A stretch of DNA of 40,817 nt. It comes from Azolla pinnata (taxonomy: Eukaryota > Streptophyta > Polypodiopsida > Salviniales > Salviniaceae). The stretch is from positions 1 to 40,817 of the forward strand of contig JBBBWG010032930.1 of assembly GCA_037176905.1 (NCBI GenBank), read 5' to 3'. A program made the translations under genes and the position numbers. This document shows, in pieces, positions 10,961 through 21,202 of this stretch. Within the stretch, counting starts at the first letter, position 1. The number at the start of each line of letters is the position of its first letter. Under the pieces are notes generated by a model. The model was given only the letters and a program-made list of their open reading frames with translations, searched no databases and was not told the origin of the DNA.

Positions 10961-13900
10961 GCAAAACAGATCTCAGAAATGATCAAGCCATTCCTAAACG
11001 ATTGCATCAGATTTTACTCTGTTCGCCCAGTTGTAGGACTTCATCTTCTTCCTCCGTTTCTCTGAAACACATCCATCCAATTTCATTAGTTATAAAAGGA
11101 GAAGCTCCCAAACTTAGCTACCAGACATGCCTTGGAAAAACAAGGCTGACAATATAAGACCCCGCGTCAGATGTGAACCAGGAGTGTTCCATATGCAATA
11201 ACTATCTAGGATCAACCTTTATGTCTGTGCAATTTCAACACCATCTTTATCAGTCAGCCCGAACACTACTTGCATATTACCACATGAATATCACCTTCCA
11301 CATCTCAAGCTCTATATGACCTATTTCTTAGCAAATCCAGAGATTTGAGGTTCCATATGTTATATGAAAGTAGCACCTATTTACAACACCTTTGTGTCCA
11401 GTTCCACCAGATTTTTATCACTAATTTCAAGTGGTTATTGCCTAATAACCATCATAAGTCCTGTGCAAATGGCGGTTGTGTTACTCCCACTACATATAAA
11501 AAGCATTGAAAGACTGCAATTTATAAAGTACTGAGATATAGGCTGCTATCATCAAAATCTATGTCCAAAATAATTGTCAGCTCCACCACATAAGTTGTTG
11601 GAGACAGCTTGCCTATAACTGCAGCACTGCAGTATCCAAAGAATAACAACATTCGCTCAACAACCAAGAACTTGTACTTGAGATATAAGAAGAGGCAAGG
11701 AACCATCATATCATAGAGTATAACACATGGTAGTGTCATCACATGCGAAGGGCCCTGGGGCAGAGAGAGAGAAAGACATAAAGAAATTCTTTTGTACTTT
11801 GCAAGTGGAAGATAACACTCACCCCATTTAATACAACGTTTTATTGCTCGTTAGATTTGGGATTGCATTTAACAGATATAACAAGCATCTCCATATTATT
11901 CAATGTCAAAACGATAAGTGTTTGCACAATGTACTGAAATTGATCAAAAATAAAAGACGGAGATTGTTTGTCTTTCTAAGAAAATGCGCAACATGTTTGT
12001 TTTTTGATGGTAGAAATGGAGTCCCAACGTATGTCAACGAAAGTTAAAGGGAGTATTGCCATGGCTATGTTACGTATTGTGATTCAACATGTTTCATTAC
12101 CCATGTTAAGGTTAACACTGACCTCATGTTAATCTGCTGAAATGAGTTCACCAATCAATTGAGCCAAAGACGCTTCAATCATTAAGCTCCAGTTTCCACA
12201 AAGAAGCCTAAAACAATGTATTTTTGTTTATGGAAGATGATATTTGAACCTCGTACCTATAGAATTTGAAGCCTTGCAAATTCCTACAAGTTGCTGCTTG
12301 ATGATTAGATTTATTTATCAACACTTATGAAGAGAATCTCGAAAAATATACTGAGCGAAACTAGGGTTTCTCTTGCAAAACCACATGGTTTTTGTGAGCC
12401 TTTCCACAACTTTTAAAATCTTGATTTTAATAATGTATTTCCGATTCCATTGATCCTTCAATTACCAAAACCCATAACACGATTCAACCAAAACGAGACA
12501 ACATTTATACATTTCACAAGTGAGCCTTTCTCGTAACATCCTTCAACCACAATTTTGCCAAGCTAATAATAAAGCTAATGTTGATTGGACTCTTCATTGA
12601 CTTTAATTAGCACCAACCATGACCTCACGCATATAGTAACAGTAATGCTTGGCAACATTAGACTGGAGGTTTTATTTTTGTAGAAGTGGGTCATCTCCAC
12701 ATGTTCGAGATCACCAATTTGGAAAAAGAGGAGAAAAGGGAAGGTTTTGTGTAGTTAATGAAGCACGAGTCAACGACAATGAACAAAAGCATAAGAATGG
12801 GATTTAAAGAAAGAGAGGCAACAACATGCACACTGCATGCATGTTATGATGAGATAATGTCGTGGCTTCAAGTATGGAAGCACCCAGCAGATGATGCTAA
12901 ACGAGAGTTGTTTAATAAAGCAAATGAATGCAGCGCCCCTGACAACTGAATTCCGAAATGGACAAAGACCGCTTCAGATGGAAACCATGCACCAAGCAAG
13001 CCCTGCAAAAATATCTGGTGCTCAAATCAGATAAAGCCAATCAATGAAGAAGGAGAAGAATATTTAGCATTGAACAATCCAAAACCCCATAGGTAGCTTG
13101 GTGATAGCTAAACTATATTGCATCATCATTAAACAAGATCTGATCCCAGCCACTGAACTTAGTAGCTGGTTCTAGACCAAGGGCTTATACTAGTTATGGA
13201 AGTGTAGTATCTACCCTGACTACTGTGGAAAGAGATCAAAGGCAGAATCGAATTGTGGCAGAAGCACATTACTTCCATTTTACCTGCAACAGTTAAGAAT
13301 GTTTTGCTTGATTTTGCATTACGAGCCAGTGCTGAGTAGCTTCCACCCCGTAATCTACTGCAGAGGAGTGAGGATCACTCTACAAATTCCTGGCTGATAC
13401 GACTGTCAAACCGCTCAAACTTATGTATTCTTCGGAACTCCCTGGGATATCTCCCCTTCAGTCTTCACAACCCTTCAATCAACTTCCGAGGTATTGTATA
13501 AGGTAATAATCGATGGTATGGAACATAGATCTAATCTTGTACTTGTCTTTAGAACTTTGCTCGAGGTGGTCAAACTGGTTAACCACTCTTAATCCATTAT
13601 CTTCTCTCTGATGTTATATAATTATCGCATATCATTAATAGATCCGTTGTAGATGGAACTCCCAAAAGGAAATGCCATGCCCCGTGAAAGGCGTTTGACT
13701 CTCAAACCCTAAACCAGTTGGTTAAGACGAGTCACAATAGGAATGCAAAGCACGCAAACTTCTGAATAGCACCCTACCATCTCATGCCTGAAGGAGCATA
13801 ACCTAAGCAATTAGCTCCTACATGGAGACCTGCATTCAAACTGAAACATTCACCAAATGCAGATATCCTGGTCCTTCTTCAACAACCGTCCTCGACAACA

Positions 13901-14203
13901 ACCCATCTGTGCAAACGCGTTCTTGATCGATGCCTATACTATTTGATGGTTGATGATCTCAAAAACAACATGCAATAATAAATAGCACCGGCCCCATGGA
14001 AGTTATTCCATCAATGCTTTGTAGATTAAAACTGAAAAAGGAATGCGTCACATGTTATACAAGAAATCAAAGAGCAACAACGAACATTAGCAATAACAAT
14101 AAATGCTTTATGAGGTGGAGAAGCAAAGAATGGGACGGGATGTATCGACAGGCGGCAGGGCAGGGCGGGGATTATTCGTGGCCCCCATGCTTAGCTTCGC
14201 ATT
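10961..14203. other. Non-coding region between repeats and the transporter gene
   Basis: About 3.2 kb of ordinary A/T-rich sequence. Only short open frames occur, none with recognisable motifs or consistent codon use. I saw no tRNA, no transposon ends and no tandem array. The part just below 14203 should contain the transporter 3' UTR. Confidence 0.5.
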
Positions 14204-15838
14204 TCACACGGAGGTCGTCGAGTTCGTGTTGAAAACAAGGGCACCTACTCCCAAAACAAAACAAAACAAAACCCCGAACAAAAACAAAAAGAACACCGCA
14301 ACGAAGCAGAGGAAAAGAGTAAAAGTGAGGTTAGAACCAAGGGAAGAAACAGGCAAAAGGGGGGCCAAGGGAATAAGAAAAGAAAGCACGGACCGAGAGT
14401 GGGCATTAGGATGGAGAGCAAGACGATGGCGAAGAGCTTGAGGATGAGCCCAGGCTTGGCCATGTGTTTGATGGCCAGGGATTCGACAGCAAAGGCCATG
14501 GCATTGGTGGCAGTGGCAGTGGGGAGCATGTACGAGAACTGGGCGCTGACGGTTGCTGCCACCATCACAAAGAGGGGGCTTATGCCGATGGATTGGGCGA
14601 GCTCCGCCAGAAGTGGCAGAAACACCGACACAGTCGCTGCATTCGCCGTGAACTCGGTCACGATGCACACAGGCACCGCGATCGCTGGCGTTATCGCCCA
14701 ATAGGGCGTCGATGCCACGAACGCGAGCTTCGATGACAGGATATCTGAGAGCCCGCTCTCGTTGATTCCATCAGCCAATGCAAAACCTGTTGTTCTTTAG
14801 GGTCTCAGCGTTTGTTTTCTAGGGTTTCAGGGTTCCAGGGTTTCAGGCTAGAACATAAAACATACTTGCACATGTGTGTGTGTGTGTGTGTGCGCGTGCG
14901 TATGAGGCCAAGGAGGTGCTTCTACGCACTTGCACATCGTCATACATCTACTCTCCCCATTGGCTGAAGATGGGAACATGCGACGATTTCGATCGAAACA
15001 TTCTCAGGCTTCAAACTCTCTCCATAATGTCAGCACCATGAACTCGGGACCCTGATTATCGAATCCAGACGCATATAATCTATAGAGTGCGCATCGTTCA
15101 TACAAACATGTATGTATGTATGCATATGCGTGCGGAACACATGCCGGGGGTACATATCGACATACATTTCCTCCTTGTTTACAAATGGAGAACTAAATGC
15201 CCATGAGCCAAGGACTGATCAAAATCGGCATACTCGCTACATGCCCCTGTTCAGTCGGTATCTCGGCGTTGGGTACAAAAATTCCCAATTGTGTCATATG
15301 TTGTGTGGAATGTACACCCTACATACATGTGCATATGCATATACATTTGCCTGTAGTATGTATAGATATACATTGATACATATGCCGCTGCGCTTGCATG
15401 CATGTGCGATATGCAATGAGAAAGGATGCACCTATAACTGAGGCTAACTACTAACCTCCACCCACCAGGAGGACGATGTTCCAATGGATGTCTTTGCACT
15501 GGGACCAGGTCAAGAGCTTCTCTTTTGGATTCCTAGGATTTGGAATCACAAAGAGTAAGACTGCCATAAGAATCTGCACACGAAACACATGCTTGTCACG
15601 GATCGTATGCTCAAAACGTCGAAAAGATCTAAAGCTTTGATGCCACACATTTCAGCTGAGCATTTGGAAGAATTGAGGAGAACTTACTGTAACAGACCCA
15701 TTTCCGGGATAATCGTTGAGAAGTCCTCCCCATCCCAAGTCCGCTCCATCCAAGGATTTGGTCATCCAAAGTACAATTAGAATCTGCAACAAAAGTCCCA
15801 ACATGTTGCAATCACTGTATTTAGATACATATCTATAG

Positions 15839-15879
<41 letters not shown>

Positions 15880-17553
15880 GCACATAACACATCGACAAAC
15901 ATACACCTGCACCAATGTATGTGTACTTGTATATTATACTCCACAATACATACAAAATTTGAGAGAGGTCCCTTACAAAGAACATGACCAGAATCGTCAC
16001 TTGATCAGATGTCATAGGACCTGCATGAAAGGAGCCACTGAGTTTCTATTCCTTTCTCTTAAGATGTAAATTCTCTCTATAATCAAATGAAGAAGAAATC
16101 AAATGCATTCAGGATTTATCGGAAAAGATGATACTGATATATAATCGAAACATAATGCAAGTACAGCACAATCAATCATAAACAAAACATCTGGCAAATC
16201 CAGCAAAACCATCAATAATGTATGGCAAAACTCCAGCAAAACCAATACACAACATACAAAGATCTTGAATTGTTTCTCTTTACCGAACTTGGCGAGCTCG
16301 TCTTCCATGTGGAGCGATTGAAGGGAAGCAGAGACAGGCTTGATGGCGGAGGCCGGGCAATAGAAGAGGACGATGATGATCCACATGGCGAGGGTGATGA
16401 TGGCAGCGACGGGGAAGGCGAAGAGCATCCATTGCAAGAAGGAGATGTCGTTCTCCGAAGGGAAAGTGGCTTCCCAGAGGCCCACAAAGACGAGGTTTGC
16501 ACCATTGCCGGTGATGGTGGACATGCCTCCGATGGTGACGCCGTAGGCTACGCAGAGAGCCGCGCCCCGGCAGAAGTCGAGCTCGATCTCGAGCGCTTTC
16601 TTCACATCGATCTGGGAGCTGAGCACGGTGGAGAGATGCTTCTCGAGGTGCATCGAAGCCTGCCTGTCGAGGGAGGAGACGTGGCGATCGGGGCCTAGGG
16701 TTAGGGTTTCCTCGCGGGGGGAAATGGCAGCGATGCTGAAGATGGGAGCAGGTGAAGGATCCAGCTGCACAGAGATGGTGTCGCTGCCAAGCTCACCATC
16801 ACCATCACCATCTCCATCTCCATCTCCATCTCCATCTTTGTCTCCATCTCCATCTCCATCTCCATCTCCATGAATGTCCTTGCTCTTGTTGCTGTTGATG
16901 TTGTTGCTGCTGAAGGGATGGAACCCCATGTGAACCTTCTGCTGCACCGCCAAGACCATGGGCATGAGCATCGCGCAGGCCGCCGCATTGTCCACCCACA
17001 TGCTGATGAAGGAAGCTCCCACCGCGAACCCGAAGAGGAGCATCCGCGGGTTGTCCTTGAACATGAGCACCGTCTGCAGCGCGAAGCGCTTGTGCAGGTC
17101 GTGGAACCGCACGGCGCTCGCCAGGATGAAGGAGCCGAGGATGAGGAAGATGGTGTCGCTCGTGTACGACTTGGAGACCTGCGACGCCGTCTCCAGCTGC
17201 AGCAAGGGGAAGAGGAACAAGGGCAGCAGCGCGGTCACGGCCAAGGGCACGGCCTCCGTGACCCACCACAGGAACATCCACGCCATGGACGCGAGCACGG
17301 AGGCGCACTTCCCGCGCGGCCCGTCGTCGCCGATGTCCAGGGAGAGGTAGAGGGCGAGGAAGAGCAGGGGCCCCAGGGCGATGGCGATGTTCTGGGCTTG
17401 CGAGGAAGCGACGGCGGCGATGGCCTTGAGCTGTGCGCAGGCGCGAGCGGAGGCGGAAGAGGAGGAAGAAGAAGAAGAAGAAGCAGCAGCTCTGCTGGAG
17501 CGATGGCGGGGCTTCTGCGGGTGGGAGCGAAGCAGGGGCTCTGCAGAAGCCAT
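14204..17553 (-). CDS. Tonoplast dicarboxylate transporter-like (SLC13/DASS family)
   Basis: Membrane carrier for dicarboxylates such as malate; in Arabidopsis the homologue TDT acts at the vacuole membrane. Six minus-strand exons: 17553-16284, 16020-15977, 15783-15688, 15573-15456, 14786-14394, 14244-14204; phases agree throughout and give 653 residues (Arabidopsis TDT is about 540). Family signatures in order: TEAVPLAVTALLPL, MWVDNAAACAMLMP, IGGMSTITGNGANLV, FGPMTSDQ at the exon 1/2 join, LLVGGGFALADG at the exon 4/5 join, TEFTANAATVSVFLP, SYMLPTATATNAMAF and LSILMPTLG. Many hydrophobic segments are visible. Extra length comes from a Ser-rich N terminus (residues about 20-40) and a loop with an Asp-Gly run (about 228-252). 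The two SNT ion-site motifs read DNA and ANA. Membrane location and vacuolar role are inferred from the family. Confidence 0.92.
14794..14895. repeat. Telomere-like motifs and TG repeat in transporter intron 4
   Basis: Immediately upstream (in gene sense) of exon 5 lie several degenerate TTTAGGGT/TAGGGTTTCAGGG units (14798-14850), followed by a TG microsatellite (14873-14893) that passes into GCGCGTGCG. They sit inside the 669-bp intron 15455-14787. Confidence 0.7.
15842..15878. repeat. CA microsatellite in transporter intron 2
   Basis: An almost pure CA dinucleotide run of about 36 bp within the intron 15976-15784. A good length-polymorphism candidate; no regulatory role can be read from it. 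Confidence 0.9.
16797..16872. repeat. CCATCT/CCATCA hexamer repeat inside transporter exon 1
   Basis: About twelve hexamer units, translated on the minus strand as an Asp-Gly run with one Lys interruption, residues about 228-252. It falls in the hydrophilic loop after the first ion-site segment. The related GATGGC hexamer also occurs in the 5' leader (17556-17580), so the same repeat type expanded twice in this gene. Confidence 0.9.
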
Positions 17554-20060
17554 GGATGGCGATGGCGATGGCGATGGAGAGCTTCTCTGTGTCTCTCTCT
17601 GTCTTTCTGTTCGCCATCGTCGCGATGAAGAAGACGACGGCGCTTAGAGAGAGAAGCGCATGTTTCCCACACGTTCTAGAGAGAGAAAGCTCTTACGGGC
17701 GCTCTCCCGAAATCCGCCCGCGTTCGAATCCGGGCAGCGCCTCAATCCCCCCCTCCTTTTTTTTCTGTTTTGTTTTTCTTTTCTTGCTTTGTTCTTGCAA
17801 TTAGGGGGAAAAACTCACCAAAAACCAAAACAAAGCTCGGATCTTTATATGGGTTTTTTTTCGACACGCCTATATCATCGGCAGCTGACTGATTCGATTC
17901 GATTCCCCGAATCGCTTTCTCTTGCCGACAGCCGCTTCTGCTCCATCTGTGTTGCGTTTCGTGCTCGCGGATTTTCGCAATCGTCTCGCTGCTGTTTGCT
18001 GCTGATTTGCTCCTCGGCTTTCTGTGCTGTTTGTTATCCTATTCCCCTTGCTATGTTTGGACCGCCGGGAGTTTTTGGCTCTTTAGAATTGGCTTAATTT
18101 CGGTGTCGATCAATCAACAGGACGTTAGTTTTCTGGTGCGAGATAAAAAAATTTATAAAAAAAACTGTAGGCCGCTGATTTGTAATTTCTAATTTCACCG
18201 GGCATTAGAATGCAATCAATAAATCCATGAAGCGATTTTCAGTAATTGCTATCATCACCACCACCACCACCACCACCACCATGCTACTACTAAACAACAC
18301 GATCGGCATTATCCACGCCAGAGAGGGTTGCTCGAACGCCTTTCATCGATCACATCAAGGGGCTCACCTTCTGCACTTTATGAATGAGGGCATTGGCCCT
18401 TTTTCTTCGCAGTCCGAATTATTTGTCGTCGCGTGCGCTTGCTCATGGCCTCCTCATCGTTGTGCATGTGCGGGATAAAAACTGCTGCCATCACCGTTCG
18501 GCATAAATGCTCGATCTGGGGCCCGTGGAATCGAATTACCAAACTTGTATGGATCTCGTGCCAACACCGGATGATTAGTTATACCTGCAAATGATTGCAC
18601 GAACATGATTTCCTGTAATGTCAGGTTCTACCTACCAAGAATGAAATGGGTTGGTTCTGATTCTGTCTGTTCTTCTAATTCAATGTACAACGTTTGTGGA
18701 TAAAATGGACCAGAGTCTTTTTTGATCTCTCGTCAACCTCAAAATGTATACAGTGGCTTTGTAGCCATATAGTCATAAATGTAAACTTTACTTTATGGGT
18801 GTATTATTTTGGTTCATACTAGATTAATATCTTGCTAATTAACCAAAAACAAAAGAAAAACATATCACCCTCACGAGTTTCTTTGCGCTTTGCATCAGTT
18901 TCGACGATCATGTTGTGATTCACGCATGTTCTTGAATTCTCAGCTGGGTTCTCGTGTTATCTCTTTGCAACATTGACCCGAAATCTGTGACACTTGATCT
19001 GTTTTTGGATTTCGATTCTCTAGTTGCTGGGATCTTGGCATACAATGACAATCAACCTCAGGTCATTTGGTCGTTCTGCTCACGTGCTATGCACTCTCGG
19101 CTGCAGTTTATCGATGGGGATATACGGAGGAGTTGAGAACATGCATATTGGAACAGACCAATATCTAACCCTGGAACCGCAACGAGAAATATACCCCTCC
19201 CACTTACGGATGTGGATCAGACGGTGACCCAACATCGTGTGTACGTAGCAAACCGCATCGACTAAGACTCCTGTTAGAGGCTAGATCTGATTACAAGCAC
19301 GAATAATGGAATAGAAGAGAGGAGAGGTTAGAAAGAATGGCCAATGCCACCAACCACCCCCTAGTTGGACAGTGAAAGATGAATTCACATGTCCATTGAT
19401 GTTCCGCATCACCGTGGACGGTTGTAGATCATAGGTTGGCTTGGAAAAATAGTATTCAGAGAGCATAGCCTCGCCGCTGTACTGACAAAGTCTCGCCGTA
19501 CTGACCGCTTTTGATATGCAGCATCGACCGGAAAGAGACAATTACCGACTTCCTGTCACTGTATAATCATCGAATGCTCTCTGATTCCGATTCTATCATT
19601 TTTCTAGCGTGGGTTTAACCTGCACCGATCGGATCGACCACCCAAGTCCATGGATACACGCTTTCTGCTGATCGATTGCGGTTCTGCTCGTAAGCAGCAA
19701 ACCTTGGATCTGAGCCCATGCCGAAATCACGGACATGAAAACTCGCTGTGCGATGTCCATGTGCCCAGATTCACGGGTGCGAAACATGCGCTTGCTTGCT
19801 TGCTTGCGATGTCGGACATGCCCAGATTCCTAGTGTCTAGACAGCTTATGTTTTTGAAAGCTTGGACCAAAGTAAAAAAACATTAAGAGATTCCAGCCTT
19901 AGACTTTTGAGCTTTGTCCTCCATCGCCCTTCTTGCTATATGAGGAAAGCTTGGACTCTTGCAGTGAGAGGCACGGAGTTGCCAAAACAAGGAAAAAGAC
20001 AAAACCAAAATAAAACACAGTCACAGATTCTATCTCATTAAGGATAGCGCGGCGTGACTG
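17554..20060. other. Divergent intergenic region between transporter and ethylene receptor
   Basis: About 2.5 kb without a convincing gene. The first 100-200 bases should be the transporter leader and promoter, read on the minus strand. A CAC run at 18256-18281 and a T-run-rich stretch at 17755-17790 are visible. Other open frames are short and match nothing. The CATC satellite begins near 20074. Confidence 0.5.
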
Positions 20061-20073
20061 ATGGCACATACGC

Positions 20074-20770
20074 GCACTGCATCCATCCATCCATCCATCC
20101 ATCCATCTACGCATAACAATCATACATCCACACATGTAGCCATGCACACATCCATACATGCAAGCACGCATCCAACCATACATGCAGGCACGACATCCAT
20201 ACATGCAAACACGCATCCAGCCATACATGCAAGCACGACATCCATCCATCGAATCATACATCCAAGCACGCACGCATCCATCACGATCATCCATTTATCC
20301 ATCCACACAGCCATGCATACATCCATCCATCCATCCACACAAGCACGCATACATCCATCCATCCACACAATCACACATCCCAGCCATGCATGCAATCATA
20401 CATCCATCCACACAATCACACATGCATCCATCCATACACACAGCCACACGTACATCCATCCACCCACACAATCATGCATACATCCATCCATCCACACAGC
20501 CACACATGCATACATCCATCCACACAAGCCACACATCCATCCATACATGCAATCATACATCCATCCACACATAACAGCCATGCCATACCATCCACACAGC
20601 CACACATCCATCCACACATAGCAGCCAAACCATCCATGCATGCATGCACAACAATCATCCATCCATCCACCCACACGGCCATACATACATTCATCAATCC
20701 ATGGCATAACAACCACACATCCATCCATCCATACATACATATACAATCATCCATCCATCCATCCATCATG
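20074..20770. repeat. CATC-type satellite block, about 700 bp
   Basis: Dense CATC, CCAT, ACACA and CATGCA steps with no regular long unit. Frames stay open for over 100 codons on both strands (Ile-His-Pro-Ser strings on plus, Met/Trp/Cys/Gly-rich strings on minus), which is a repeat effect. It ends about 430 bp upstream of the preferred receptor start codon. Similar repeats recur at 20881-20960. Confidence 0.9.
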
Positions 20771-21202
20771 ATCTCCGGGGGGTAATATGGGCTTTTATTT
20801 CAAGCAAAGCCCCATAGAATGATTTTGTAATTTCTTCTACGGCTAATGAAAGGATATCTTATTGGAAAAAATAAAATAAAGCATCATCCATCCATCATAC
20901 ATCCATCCATCCATCCATCATACATCCATCCATCCATCCATGCACACATTCATCCATCCATACATAACAATTATACATCCACATACACAGATCTTCTTCT
21001 CCTTCCTTCATTCATCCTTGTTCTGCTTCTTCAATTCTTCTTCTTCTACTTCTACTTCTACTTCTTCGATTCTTCTTCTTCTTCTTCTTCGACTACTTCT
21101 TCTTCAATCCTTCTTTCATCTTCTTCGCTGCCGCTGCCGCTGCCGCTGCCGCTACCGATGCAGCTCTCCAGACTGATCGGGTTTCACAGCCCCCTCCTCT
21201 CC
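20771..21202 (+). promoter_or_regulatory. Probable promoter and leader of the ethylene receptor gene
   Basis: Between the satellite and the start codon lie 110 bp of unique sequence (20771-20880), a second CATC run (20881-20960), CTT/CTA trinucleotide runs (21040-21120) and a GCTGCC hexamer run (21128-21156). From 20846 the frame is open without a stop into the receptor. No clear TATA box was found, and where transcription starts is unknown. Confidence 0.45.

Noticed and set aside
16805..17628. Long frames of 252 and 270 codons overlapping transporter exon 1
   Set aside because: They are shadows of a GC-rich exon; only the minus-strand 484-codon frame contains SLC13 motifs.
17715..17750. GTTCGAATCC, resembling the T-arm of a tRNA
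   Set aside because: The flanking bases do not form a five-pair stem and no A-box, anticodon arm or acceptor stem could be placed.
20061..20785. Overlapping 100-190-codon frames of Ile-His-Pro-Ser and Met/Trp/Cys/Gly-rich strings
   Set aside because: They follow from the CATC repeat, which lacks stop codons in most frames; no gene features are present.
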